Positions 1 through 9,455 of a DNA stretch of 64,000 bases are shown piece after piece. Within the stretch, counting starts at the first letter, position 1. Each line of letters begins with the position of its first letter. The stretch covers positions 1 to 64,000 of the forward strand of contig CAVQBE010000025.1 of assembly GCA_963710675.1 (NCBI GenBank). The letters run 5' to 3'. The position numbers were made by a program, and so were the translations under genes. The notes beneath the pieces are model-generated. The model was given only the letters and a program-made list of their open reading frames with translations. It was not told where the DNA came from and did not search any database. Source of the DNA: JACCZX01 sp963710675. GTDB lineage: Bacteria > Pseudomonadota > Gammaproteobacteria > Burkholderiales > Burkholderiaceae_F.

Positions 1-448
1 AACGCTCAACCCAGCTCTGACGCTCCTTGTCCAACGTGGCACCCTGTTCCTTCAACACGGGCAAGCGCGCGTTATACGTATCACCGATCTGATTGCGCCG
101 CGTCTTCTTCGTCCTGCAATGCCTGCTTTCCGCTGCGTCAGGCGGGGTCCAAGCGCAGCGCGTTTGCGCTCGAGCTCCGCATCCATCGACTTCACTTCGG
201 CGCGCTGCTGGTCGAGCGACGGTTTGCTCCTTCAGCACGTTCTCGCGCATCACCATCAGACGATCCTGCTGATCCATGCAGGAGCGCAACTGGTCGCGGT
301 CATCGGTTTGGGTTTGCTTTTCTCGCTGCTGCGTAGGTGGCCTTCTTCGGCGGAGGTCGGCGGCATACGCCGGTAGACAAGCAAGGCTGCACGACGCATC
401 CGCCAGCCAGCAGGCGGGGCAAACGGGAGATGAGTGAGTGGTTTTCAT
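1..448 (-). CDS. Putative exported coiled-coil protein, 3' partial and frameshifted
   Basis: Reading from an ATG at 448 (GGAG 9 nt upstream) gives a short Ala/Cys-rich, signal-like start, then a Gln/Arg/Asp-rich segment with CMDQQDRLMVMRENVLKEQ. The reading then has to change frame near 225 to continue as SLDQQRAEVKSMDAELERKR and again near 110-170 to reach RNQIGDTYNARLPVLKEQ and the window edge. The pieces are strongly helical and charged, as in a long coiled coil. No family was recognised. The frame changes resemble the sequencing-type indels seen in the following genes. The end lies outside the window. Confidence 0.45.
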   Translation of the reverse strand, partial: MKTTHSSPVCPACWLADASCSLACLPAYAADLRRRRPPTQQREKQTQTDDRDQLRSCMDQQDRLMVMRENVLKEQTVARPAARRSEVDGCGARAQTRCAWTPPDAAESRHCRTKKTRRNQIGDTYNARLPVLKEQGATLDKERQSWVER

Positions 449-583
449 TCAAAGTTCTCCGGAATTGCGCAAGTTTATTGAATCCGGGACGGCAAGCGCC
501 GTACCCTTTGGTGAGCCGGTTTGACGCCAGCAGATGGCGGGTTTAACTTGCCCGTCGGCGCCGGAGCAGCGCAGGAGACATCG

Positions 584-1455
584 ATGAAACTGACCCCCGA
601 GCAACGCGAGCAGTTCGAACGCGAAGGCTATTTATTTTTCCCGGCATTGTTCTCGCGTGAGGAAACAAAGGTACTGACCGATGCGGTGCCCGGGCTTTAT
701 GCGCGGCGCGACGTCTGCAATGTGCGCGAGAAGGATTCGGACGCGGTGCGTACCAACTTTGCCGCGCATCTTTACAGCGTGCCTTTCGCCAAGCTGGCGC
801 GGCATCCCAGGATGGTCGATCCGGTGCGCGATCTGTTCGGTGAAGACGTTTACATGCACCAGTTCAAGATCAACGGCAAGATGGCGTTCGAGGGCGACGT
901 GTGGCAGTGGCATCAGGACTATGGCACATGGCTGAACGACGACCTGATGCCAACCGAGCGCGCGATGAACGTTGCAATTTTTCTGGACGACGTCAACGAA
1001 TACAACGGGCCGTTGATGTTTATCCCCGGCAGTCACCAGCGCGGCGTCGTAAATGCAAAACATGATGTGTCGACCACGAGCTATCCACTGTGGACGATCG
1101 ATAACGACTTGATCCGGCAATTGGTGAGCGGGCAGGGGGCAAGAACGGCGGCATCGTTGCACCCAAGGGACCGGCTGGATCGATGATCCTGTTTCACTCC
1201 TGTCTGGTGCACGCATCGAGCAGCAATCTTTCGCCCTGGGACCGGGTCAGCGTGTATCTGAGCCTGTGTACCGTGAGCAACCATATCCGCCGATACAAGC
1301 GCCCGGAATATATTGCGCACCGTGATTTCACGCCGATCCAAACGCTGCCCGAGGATTGTCTGCTGAAGGACTACGCGGTGGATTTGCCGTGGAAAAACGG
1401 AATGCCGCCGAGTGCGTTGCAGACTTCGGCTGAGGAAATCAAGCTGGCCGCCTGA
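584..1455 (+). CDS. Phytanoyl-CoA dioxygenase (PhyH) family protein, frameshifted
   Basis: This is a non-haem Fe(II)/2-oxoglutarate-dependent dioxygenase of the PhyH/ectoine-hydroxylase type. The metal-binding pair is visible as WQWHQDYGTW (about residue 110). The distal part contains FHSCLVHASSSNLSPWDR, which supplies the second His and the 2-oxoglutarate-binding Arg. The start at 584 is chosen because MKLTPEQREQF is preceded by AGGAGACATCG. The reading frame breaks at about 1135-1142 in a run of G; adding one G restores SGQGGKNGGIVAPKGPAGSM and the rest to the stop at 1455, so the break is probably a homopolymer error. The substrate cannot be told from sequence. Confidence 0.85.
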
Positions 1456-1472
1456 GCGAGTGCGGCCGGCGT

Positions 1473-1878
1473 TCACAGATGCCGAACCTCCGCCGGTGCG
1501 GCTTTGTAGTTATCGTGTCGGCCATCGACATACGTGACCGATGCATCGATTAATTCATCGGCGGTTGCGTCATCGAGGCAGGTGACTTTGACGGCGTAAA
1601 ACTTTCCGCCAAGATTTTTATCGTCGCCCCACTCGAAAGAGCTGACGCCGCAGTGTTTGCAGAACAATGATGCGAGGTCTGTCTTGCCGTATTGATAGTC
1701 GCTGAGTGAAGACTCGCCTGCGATCAGCCGAAACGCCTCCGGCTGTCACGACGGCCAGCCAGTTTCTAGACTTGGTGCAGCTCGAGCAGTTGCACTTAAA
1801 CGTGCCCTCGCTCAGATCGATATCGGCTTCGAAGCGCACCGCGCCGCAGTGACAACTTCCGGAATATGTTTTTTTCAT
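1473..1878 (-). CDS. GFA/CENP-V domain protein, frameshifted
   Basis: This is a small zinc protein of the glutathione-dependent formaldehyde-activating (GFA) fold. The N-terminus has the diagnostic SCHCGAVRF and KCNCSSCTKS cysteine motifs. The C-terminal half, read in another frame, has FCKHCGVSSFEW. The frame must change near 1735-1745 to join the halves (about 135 residues, normal for the family). GFA-fold proteins are widespread and most have no proven substrate, so formaldehyde detoxification should not be assumed. It lies 46 bp downstream of the esterase gene and may be cotranscribed with it. Confidence 0.8.
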
Positions 1879-1924
1879 GTTGTTCGACGTTGCCTGCTGC
1901 GTGATCGCTGATAGGCCGAAGCAG

Positions 1925-3052
1925 CTACGGCTTCAACGCCCGATAAAGGAACGGCAAGCTGACGTCCATTCGGTAGTCGATGTCCGAGTGATCGTCGTCG
2001 AACTCTTCGTATCGGTGTGCGATGCCGGCATCGCTCAGACGTCGCGACAGCATGCGCGTGCCGTAGTGGATGTGAAACTGGTCGCGCCAGCCGCAATCGA
2101 TATAAATTCCGGAAAGCGACTTCAGATTGCTCGCATAACGCTGCACCATGTTGATAGGGTCATTCGCGAGCCAACGCTGCCAGCGTTTCTCGATGCGCTC
2201 GCCGGTCTCGAGATTGCACGGCAGGCGAAAGCCGAGCGCAACTTCGGGGTCAGGGTCGTAGGTCGCCGCCATGCACAAATTCATGATGCAGTGGCCTTCG
2301 GCCGATGTGACTTTCTCCTTGCCCCAGACGTGCTTTAGAAATCGCTTGACGCGCCCATCGTCGATGCCCTGATCGAGTTCGCCCGCCGACGCTTCCTTTG
2401 CCGCGTCGTACCTTCCGGCCGAGCGTTTCTTGACTCGATGCTTGCCAAGCTCGTTCAACGTGTTGGGCCAGTCGTGCCAGTAGACAAAATCGAAATAGGA
2501 ATCGCCCGAGTGGTCGGCCACCGCGCCCCAGTGCGATGCGTACTTCATGCCATGCACGATGGCGCCATATCCGCCGGATGACTTGCCGAAACAACCGCGA
2601 TGCTCGCGCGATGCGAGCGTGCGGAATTCGCGATCGACAAACGGCACGATCTCTTTGAGCAGATAGTCAGCGTAGCGGCCGACTGCCGACGAATTGACGT
2701 ACTGATTGCCGCCGAGCGCCGTGAAGCAATCGGGCATCACGACAATGGCTGGGCCCATTTTGCCTTCGTAAGTCAGCCGCGCGAGACGCTCAGGCAGGTT
2801 GTACGAAAACGCTTTCCAACCCGCGTGCGCAAGTCCCGAGCCGGTGAAGCCCACCATGTCGTACAAGACCGGAAAGCGCGTGCCGCTCGCTTGTCTGTGA
2901 CCGGCGCCTGCAGCCTGGTCGTATTGCGGCGGCAGCCAGACCGCGAGCTTGCGCACATGGGGATCAGCCCACGGGTTGTCGCGCAACACGCGCGAGTCGT
3001 GCTCGAGAATCACGACGGTGCCGGTCGGCGCTTTCGAGCGCTTGATCGCCAT
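1925..3052 (-). CDS. Esterase, enterochelin-esterase/esterase D-like alpha/beta hydrolase
   Basis: This intact 375-residue alpha/beta hydrolase has the nucleophile elbow GCFGKSSGGYGAIVHG (GxSxG form GKSSG). An acidic/His region near the end, EEFDDDHSDIDYR, would supply the catalytic His. The N-terminal part (VWLPPQYD, FPVLYDMVGFTGSG) matches the putative esterase family related to enterochelin esterase. The start at 3052 (MAIKRSKAP) is preferred over an upstream in-frame start because GGAGA lies about 10 nt upstream. There is no signal peptide, so it is probably cytoplasmic. The substrate is unknown; no siderophore genes are nearby. Confidence 0.8.
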   Translation of the reverse strand: MAIKRSKAPTGTVVILEHDSRVLRDNPWADPHVRKLAVWLPPQYDQAAGAGHRQASGTRFPVLYDMVGFTGSGLAHAGWKAFSYNLPERLARLTYEGKMGPAIVVMPDCFTALGGNQYVNSSAVGRYADYLLKEIVPFVDREFRTLASREHRGCFGKSSGGYGAIVHGMKYASHWGAVADHSGDSYFDFVYWHDWPNTLNELGKHRVKKRSAGRYDAAKEASAGELDQGIDDGRVKRFLKHVWGKEKVTSAEGHCIMNLCMAATYDPDPEVALGFRLPCNLETGERIEKRWQRWLANDPINMVQRYASNLKSLSGIYIDCGWRDQFHIHYGTRMLSRRLSDAGIAHRYEEFDDDHSDIDYRMDVSLPFLYRALKP

Positions 3053-3154
3053 TGGATGGTCTCCGATGTCACGCGGCATTTTAGTCAGCCAGGTCAGGCT
3101 AGCCACGGCAGTTGTGCATACTGCGTGTTTGTATCAGACTCAGCGCACACCGAC

Positions 3155-3642
3155 ATGGATGCAATAAAACTTCTGATTGACCAACACCGCAAGCTCGAGG
3201 CGCAGATGAAAACAGCAGTCGAGGCGCACAGCCAGACGCGCGCGCGGCATCGTTGGCGCGCGTCGGCGACGACTTGACCAAGCACATCACCTCGGAGGAG
3301 GAGGTTTTCTATCCGGCGGTGAAGGCAAAGCGCACTGAGGACATCCTGCTCGAGTCTCTCGAAGAGCACTTGTCGCTGAAGCGTCTGCTAGCCGATTTGC
3401 TCACGCTCGATCCGGCCGCCGAGAACTGGGAGGCCAAGTTCAAGGTGCTGAAGGAGCAGACCGAGCACCACCATAAGGAAGAGGAAGAAAATCTTTTTCC
3501 GAAGGTTCGCAAAGGGTGGGAAGCATCCGAGCTCGAAGCGCTCGGCCAGCAGATGCTCGCGTTACAGCAGAAGCTGCAGCGTGCCGGCGATCCACGCGAT
3601 GCGGTCATCGAACAGACCGATGAAGCCACGCCTTTGAAATAG
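3155..3642 (+). CDS. Hemerythrin domain-containing protein, frameshifted
   Basis: This is a four-helix hemerythrin-like protein expected to bind a di-iron centre. Iron-ligand-like positions are visible: DQHRKLE near the N-terminus, HITSEEEVFYPAV, EEHLSLKRLLADLL, and HHHKEEEENLFPKV. The start at 3155 (MDAIKLLIDQHRKLE) fixes the first His-containing helix. The frame breaks at about 3240 in a GC-rich alternating stretch (gcgcgcgcgg) and resumes as RVGDDLTKHITS. Family roles include oxygen, NO or redox sensing and iron handling; none can be assigned here. It is divergent from the esterase gene. Confidence 0.85.
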
Positions 3643-3648
3643 TCGCTT

Positions 3649-4070
3649 TCACCAGTCGAGCGCCATCAACACGCGCGTCATGTTCTTGCCGCATAACTCG
3701 GGCACCTCACGCGCGGCGTCCACCGGTAGTCATCGACTTCCGGAATCTCGCGCGTGCCGTAGCGCGGCGTGTAGTGCGTTGAACAATGGCATTCGTCGAT
3801 CTCGAGCGAAGGGTCGGGCGGATCGAGTACGAACAAATGCAGGTCTTTGCGTGGCAGATATTTGTGGACTGCGGCGTCACGCAACTGGGCTTCGTCCAGC
3901 TCAATGCCGGCTTCTTCGCGTAGCTCGCGCAGCGCTGCGTCGATGCTCGTTTCGCCCTCATCGCGCACGCCCTTCGGAATGTCCCAGTAGTTGCGGCCGG
4001 TTGCATGACACAGCAGCAGTTCTCCGGCTGCGCGACGCACGATGACGCCGCAGCTCAATAACCTTGGCAT
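3649..4070 (-). CDS. NUDIX hydrolase, frameshifted near the C-terminus
   Basis: A complete Nudix box is present: GVRDEGE, then seven residues, then RELREEAG and I, the Mg-binding helix of Nudix pyrophosphohydrolases. The N-terminus MPRLLSCGVIVRR is a typical start for this group, so 4070 is chosen over a TTG 45 nt upstream. Near 3717 the frame shifts; adding one base in a TGG context restores VDAAREVPELCGKNMTRVL and ends at a stop at 3649. The substrate is not predictable. It is convergent with the hemerythrin gene, with only a few bases between them. Confidence 0.8.
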
Positions 4071-4128
4071 GGGATCTCGATCAGGAATAGCGCTTGCATC
4101 AACGAGTATTCTCAACTGTACTTATTAA

Positions 4129-4912
4129 ATGAAATTTCCCCATCCTTCGTATCGCCGCCGCGCTGATCTGAACAGCGCCGTCCGCTCGACGCTTGCGGGC
4201 GCTGCCGCGCTGGCAACGGCGTGGGCCGCGCTGCAGGCGTTTCGGCTATTGCGTGCGAAGCACCGTCGCGTTCAAACCGCAGCGTTTTCTCACGGCTTCG
4301 AGGGATCGGGACGGCGCATCCTGGTCGTCGGAGACAGTACCGGCGTGGGCATCGGAAGCTTTGACTCGCGCTCAACGGTGGCAGGCCGCCTCGCGGCGGC
4401 GTTTCCCGGAACGGTGATCGTCAATCATGCGCGCGACCGAGCACAGTCGATCGATATTCCGGCACAGATCGAAGCGAGCAGCGGGCACTTTGACCTGACG
4501 TTGATTTTCGCCGGCGGTAACGACGTCGTGCGCCTGTCTTCTTATGAAGCAGTATTGCTCGCGGCGGAACACACGCTGGACGTTGCGAGCGCCCGCAGCG
4601 ATCACGTCGCGGTTGTGCCGCCGGCAGACGTGGGAACGGCGCCGGTTTGGGTGTGGCCGCTTGACGTTCTGTTTTCGCGCCGCGCAGAAACCGTGCGGCG
4701 CGCATGGCAGTACGCGATGCGAGAACGCACGCAACGTGCACTTAGTGGATCTGCGCATGCCGCGTGATCGCGATCCGTTCCGAATTGCGCCGCGCCGTTA
4801 TTACTCACCCGACGGAATTCATCCAAGTGCCGACGGCTACGCGTTGTGGTTTGCGCAGATCACTCGCCAGGTGCCGCTGTTCGCTGAGGCGGATCGTGTT
4901 GCGGAGACCTAG
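4129..4912 (+). CDS. SGNH/GDSL-type hydrolase, frameshifted
   Basis: This lipase/esterase-like SGNH hydrolase has block I VVGDSTGVGIG with the Ser nucleophile, block III FAGGNDVV, and a C-terminal block V DGIHPSADGY with the catalytic Asp/His. An N-terminal hydrophobic stretch (AGAAALATAWAALQAF) may anchor it to the membrane. Block V is in a different frame; the break is near 4725-4740 and rejoining gives NVHLVDLRMPRDRDPF up to the stop at 4912. It is divergent from the NUDIX gene. The natural ester substrate is unknown. Confidence 0.8.
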
Positions 4913-4915
4913 GCG

Positions 4916-5298
4916 ATGCACAAGAGCAAGCTCGTTGCGGCAGTCATCGATTGTCAGATCGACGATCTGACCGAAGGCGCGCGGTTCTGGAGTGGCGCAC
5001 TCGGGCGCGGGGTCAAGCAATCGGAAGCGGGTGACAACCCAAAGTACGCTGTGCTGGGCGACGGCAACGAAGACCTGATGATCCTGCTGCAAAGGTGTCG
5101 CATCCAAGCCGCGTGCATCTCGACATCGAAACCGACAACATAGAGGCTGAAGTTGCGCGGCTAGAGGCACTCGGAGCGAGACGCCTCGAAAAGATCAAGA
5201 CGTGGTGGGTAATGGAGGCGCCAACCGGACATCGCTTCTGCGTTGTGCGTCCGCAGCGCGATGGAAAGATGCCCGACGATGCCAACGAGTGGCCCTAG
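4916..5298 (+). CDS. VOC (glyoxalase-like) domain protein, frameshifted
   Basis: This is a small vicinal-oxygen-chelate fold protein. The first half (AAVIDCQIDDLTEGARFWSG, NPKYAVLGDGNEDLMILLQ) and the second (VHLDIETDNIEAEVARLEAL, WWVMEAPTGHRFCVVRPQ) are the paired beta-alpha-beta units of the glyoxalase/bleomycin-resistance superfamily. They are joined by a frame change at about 5090-5098. The ATG lies three bases after the SGNH stop, so the two genes are probably one transcript. The substrate is unknown. Confidence 0.8.
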
Positions 5299-5336
5299 GC
5301 AGCCAACTGCTGACTAACCCCTCCGGCGGGTGCGAC

Positions 5337-6383
5337 CTACAGAATCCGGTTGAACCACCACATCGACAACAACGCTCCGACCAATGCGAGTGTTGCGCCG
5401 ATCGCGGCGAAAATTGCAGTGACCTCGGTCGGCTGTTGCCGCTCGAACGACAGCTTGGTGCTCAGCACCTGATAGATTTTCTTCAGCTGTGCGGCGTCGG
5501 CGGCGCGAAAATATTCCGCGCTTGTGACGTCGGCAATTTTCTTCAGCGCCTCTTCATCGAGGCGTACGCGCATGTTCCAGCCTTCGGCGTTCACCACGGT
5601 CCCTTCGGTAGTGCCGATGCCGACCGTGTAGATCCGCACGCCGTAGTCGCTTGCGATCTCGGCGGCTTTCAACGGGTCCGGTCCGACGTTGCTTTGCCCA
5701 TCCGACAGCAGCACGATCGCGACCTGCTTGTTATCGCCTTTCGATTCGCGCGCCGGCAACTCATCGGTGCGCCTGATCTTTTTCTCGCCGGGACGGGGAT
5801 TGATGAATTCTTCGACATTGATACGCGCTGCGGGCAGCGCCGCGTCGAGCGCAATGATCAGTCCGCTGCCGAGCGCAGTACCGCGTTGCGTCTCGAGCCG
5901 GTCAATTGCCGCAGTGAGGTCTTCGCGATTGTTGGTTGGCGACTGCACGACCGCCGCGGAGGCCGCGACTGCGACGACGCCGATGCGCACATTGCTCGGC
6001 TGGGCTTCGATGAACGTCTTCGCGGCATCGCGCGCGGCGCTCAGGCGATTGGGCTTGACGTCGGTGGCCCGCATGCTGTTCGACATGTCGAGCGCCAGCA
6101 CGATTGCGTCGAGCCGCGCCGGCAACGTCAGCGCTGCCTGCGGACGGGCGATTGCGAGAATCAGCGCAGTCAGCCCCAGCGTCCATAACAGCAACGGCAC
6201 CATGCGCCGCATGCGACTCGAACCACGCGCCTGGCCGCCGACGGTTTCAAGACTTGCATACTGCGCTGATGATTTTCGGCGCCGCGTTGCAAGCGCCCAG
6301 TAAAGCGCGGCCGCCAGCGGAACCGCGATCAGCAGCCACAGCATGCTGGGCCACAGGAAGGTCAGCGAGCCGGCGTCGAGCAT
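5337..6383 (-). CDS. BatA-like VWA domain membrane protein
   Basis: This 348-residue protein has two N-terminal membrane segments (FLWPSMLWLLIAVPLAAALY and a second near residue 62), a von Willebrand A domain with MIDAS motif DMSNSMRATD, and a C-terminal membrane segment (AIFAAIGATLALVGALLSMW). This is the layout of aerotolerance protein BatA, which displays a metal-ion-dependent VWA domain on the periplasmic side. Its start overlaps the DUF58 stop as TGATG, suggesting translational coupling in the protease-MoxR-DUF58-VWA operon. It is clearly paralogous to the VWA protein at 9456-10529. Confidence 0.88.
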   Translation of the reverse strand: MLDAGSLTFLWPSMLWLLIAVPLAAALYWALATRRRKSSAQYASLETVGGQARGSSRMRRMVPLLLWTLGLTALILAIARPQAALTLPARLDAIVLALDMSNSMRATDVKPNRLSAARDAAKTFIEAQPSNVRIGVVAVAASAAVVQSPTNNREDLTAAIDRLETQRGTALGSGLIIALDAALPAARINVEEFINPRPGEKKIRRTDELPARESKGDNKQVAIVLLSDGQSNVGPDPLKAAEIASDYGVRIYTVGIGTTEGTVVNAEGWNMRVRLDEEALKKIADVTSAEYFRAADAAQLKKIYQVLSTKLSFERQQPTEVTAIFAAIGATLALVGALLSMWWFNRIL

Positions 6384-7376
6384 CAGCCGACGCGCTTGTG
6401 CGTGAAGGTGGCGGTGACTCCCGAGGCCAGCTGGCTGCGCCGCTTGCGCAACTGCGTAAATCGCAGCAGCGCCTGATCGAGCGGTTCATCGGTGGTGAGC
6501 TCGAGGCAATCGACGCCGGCTTCCGCCAGTCCCTGCACGCAATGTGTCTTCGCGCTGCTTGGCAGCGTCGGCGAAGCGCTTGCGAAACCGGCGATCGTGC
6601 GTGTCGACGAAAATCTGTTCACCGGTTTCGGCGTCCTGCATCACGACCAGGCCGATATTGGGCAGCTCGAGCTCCATCGGATCGTACAAGCGCACGGCGA
6701 CGACTTCATGTCGGCGCGCCAGCAACGCGAGCTGCCGCCCCCAACCCGGCTTGCTGATGAAGTCCGACACGACGAACACGACCGAGCGGCGCTTGATCAT
6801 CGGATGCGCCGCGCGAGCAACTGCGGCGAGATCGGTTTCCTTGCCGGCCGGCGCGGTCTGGATTCGCTGCATTCGATCGAGCACATGCAGCACGTGACGC
6901 CGGCCGTTGCGTGCCGGGATCATTTCGTTGGCGTGATGTGTGTGCAAGATGGCACCGACTCGATTGCCGTAACGCGTGAACAATCGCGCGAGCACCGCGA
7001 CGAGCTCCGCCGACAGCTCGCGCTTGCGCACTTTGCGTGACCCGAAGTCGACCGATCCCGAGAGATCGAGAATGAACCACGCAGCGACTTCGCGATCCTC
7101 CTGAAATTCGCGCACGTGCGGTGTTTGCAGGCGCGCGGTGACGTTCCAGTCGATGTAGCGCACGTCGTCATGCAGCTGATACTCGCGCAGGTCCGCGAGA
7201 TCGAGTCCGAAGCCGCGAAAGAGCGTTCGATAGTCGCCTTGCAGCAGTCCGTCGAGCCGCCGCAGCACGGTGAACTCAAGGCGACGCAGCAGTAATTCCG
7301 AATCCGGTCGTGCGACCGGTTCGTTTGCTGCGGGGGTAGTGCCGGGCTGTTTACGAAGCCGCGGCAACCCGAACAT
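6383..7376 (-). CDS. DUF58 domain protein, frameshifted near the C-terminus
   Basis: This DUF58 protein is the usual partner of MoxR ATPases and BatA-type VWA proteins. The diagnostic segment REYQLHDDVRYIDWNVTARL is present, followed by a degenerate VWA-like domain (FILDLSGSVDFGS). The frame breaks at about 6545; the alternative frame continues TLCVQGLAEAGVDCLELTTD and ends at 6383 in the TGATG overlap with the VWA start. The start at 7376 lies inside the 3' end of the moxR gene (26 bp overlap), with GGAAG upstream. Confidence 0.85.
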
Positions 7377-8361
7377 GCGCTTCCAGCGGTTTATCTGGCG
7401 CAGGAATCGCCTGCAGCACTCGCATCACGATCTGATCGGCGGTCAAGCCGTCGGACAGCGCTTCGTAGCTCAGCACCAATCGGTGGCGCAGCACGTCCGG
7501 GACGAGGTCGATCACGTCCTCGGGCAGCACATAGTTGCGTGCACGCAGGAACGCCAGCGCGCGCGCGCCTTCGATCAAGTTGATCGTGGCACGCGGACTC
7601 GCGCCGAACGTGATGTAGCGCGCCATGTCCTTCAGGTTGTAACGGTCGGGCCGGCGCGTTGCCGAGACCAGCTTGACCGCGTACTGCATCAAGCCTGGGT
7701 CAACGTAGATCTTGCGGCACTCGGCCTGCAACTCCATCAGCTGCGTCGTGGAGCACACCGCGCTGACAGTGGTCGCGGCACCTGTGACCCGCTCGACGAT
7801 GACGAACTCTTCCTCTTCGCTCGGATAGCCGACCAGCACCTTCATCATGAAGCGATCGACTTGCGCCTCGGGCAGTGGGTAGGTGCCTTCGGTTTCGATC
7901 GGGTTCTGTGTCGCCATCACGAGGAACGGCTCCGGCACGCGATGCGATTCACCGGCAATCGTCACCTGCCGCTCCTGCATCACTTCGAGCAGCGCGCTCT
8001 GCACCTTGGCCGGTGCACGGTTGATCTCATCGGCCAGCAGCAGGTTGGTGAACACCGGGCCGAGCACGGTCGAAAACTCGCCGGATCTCTGGTTGTACAT
8101 GCGCGTGCCGATCAGGTCGGCCGGCAACAGATCGGGCGTGAACTGGATTCGCTTGAACTGTCCGCGAATCGTCTTTGCCAGCGTGTTGACGGTCAGCGTC
8201 TTCGCCAGACCGGGCACGCCTTCGACCAGCAGATGGCCCTGCGCCAGGATCGCGACCAGTACGCGCTCGAGAAAATGATCCTGTCCGACGACGATCCGTT
8301 TGACTTCGTACAGCACGCTTTGCATCAGCGCGCCGGCATTGCGGCTTGAATATTCGTCCAC
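7351..8361 (-). CDS. MoxR-family AAA+ ATPase
   Basis: This AAA+ chaperone-like ATPase has Walker A GVPGLAKT, Walker B LLADEINRA, sensor-1 region MATQNPIETEGTYPLPEAQ, and an arginine-rich lid (FGASPRATINLIEGARALA). MoxR proteins act with DUF58 and VWA proteins in maturation or insertion of metal centres and in envelope stress. The GTG at 8361 (VDEYSSRNAG) is chosen because AGGA sits a few bases upstream, whereas the upstream in-frame ATG at 8406 would lie inside the protease gene. It is the second gene of the operon. Confidence 0.9.
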   Translation of the reverse strand: MDEYSSRNAGALMQSVLYEVKRIVVGQDHFLERVLVAILAQGHLLVEGVPGLAKTLTVNTLAKTIRGQFKRIQFTPDLLPADLIGTRMYNQRSGEFSTVLGPVFTNLLLADEINRAPAKVQSALLEVMQERQVTIAGESHRVPEPFLVMATQNPIETEGTYPLPEAQVDRFMMKVLVGYPSEEEEFVIVERVTGAATTVSAVCSTTQLMELQAECRKIYVDPGLMQYAVKLVSATRRPDRYNLKDMARYITFGASPRATINLIEGARALAFLRARNYVLPEDVIDLVPDVLRHRLVLSYEALSDGLTADQIVMRVLQAIPAPDKPLEAHVRVAAAS

Positions 8362-8380
8362 GGTGTTCCTGTCGTTTCGA

Positions 8381-9289
8381 TTAAAACGGTGGAATGCCGA
8401 CGGCACCGCCGGCGCTTTCGATCGTCGCTGCGAAGCCGATGCCGGCGAAGGTCGGCCCGGTGGGGTTAAGAATGGCGGTCACGATTCCGATCACCTCGCC
8501 GCTCATGGTGACCAGCGGCCCCCCGAATTGCCGGGATTAGCCGCGGCGTCGAACTGAATCAGGCCGGTCAAGATGCGCTTGCCTTCGCGCGAGCGGAACT
8601 CGCGGTCAAGGCCGGAAACTACGCCGGCGCTGGTCGATGGCCCGATGCCGAACGGAAAGCCAACCGCGACGACTTCATCGCCCTGCTGCAGATGAGCGGT
8701 CGAGCCGAGCGTCGCGGCCTGCAGATCATCGGGCAATTTCTTGGCTCGAATCACGGCCAGATCGTTTTCGGGATACGCGCGGATGACTTCCACTTCGGAC
8801 TCGGTCCCGTCGAAAAACGTGACCGACATGCGTTTTGCGCCCGTGACTACATGCAGATTGGTCAGGATCGTTCCGTTATCGACGATCACCACGCCGGACC
8901 CGACACCGTTCATCCGCTCGCCGGCGCCGGGTTCATCGTCCTCGTCGTAGCCGCGCACGCGCACCACCGATGGCATGACCGTCGCCGCGGCCTTGGCCGC
9001 GCGCGATGGCAGCGTCTTGTTTTCCAGCGTGTGCAGGACGGCGGCGTCGATGTCGTCCTGCGCCAGCTCACGCGGGGCGGGCTGCATGTGATCGCGAGCA
9101 CGAACAGCGCCAGCGCAATCAGCATGCCGCCGAACAGAAGCAGCGTCCGGTCATGACGCTGCACAAACGAAGCCAGGCGTCCCGGTTTGGCGGCCGCCGG
9201 AGCGACGATTGCGCCGGCCGCCCGTCTGGCGCCGGCGTCGGATCGGCGTGCACCGGCTTTGCAGCGCTATAAAGCGCAGGACGTTTCAT
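8381..9289 (-). CDS. Membrane-anchored HtrA-like trypsin-type serine protease without PDZ, frameshifted
   Basis: This is a trypsin-fold (S1C) serine protease with a full catalytic triad: TNLHVV (His), NDLAVIRA (Asp) and ANPGNSGG (Ser). The N-terminus starts MKRPALYSAAKPVHAD at 9289 and has a membrane segment (LLLFGGMLIALALFVLAI), so the protease domain should face the periplasm. At least three frame changes are needed (about 9190, 9085 and 8520), the last in a C/G run just after NSGG. After repair the protein ends soon after GIGFAATIES with no PDZ domain, unlike DegP/DegS. It leads the moxR operon, 19 bp before the moxR start. Confidence 0.8.
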
Positions 9290-9455
9290 CTGGAAAAAAT
9301 AGCACGGACGAGTGATAGAGTGATCAAAAGCACGTGGGCAGGAACGGTGCCGGTATTCGGCCTGTCATATGAGCACACTTTCGGGAAAATGGTTCGCGCC
9401 GAAAGTTGCAATGACCTCGCCTTATGACGTGAGTAGGCGCTAAGAGAGATCGACG

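Noticed and set aside
5202..6188. Long plus-strand ORF of 328 codons opposite the first VWA gene
   Set aside because: It is a high-GC antisense shadow: His/Arg/Asp-rich low-quality protein with no domain, fully opposite a well-supported VWA gene.
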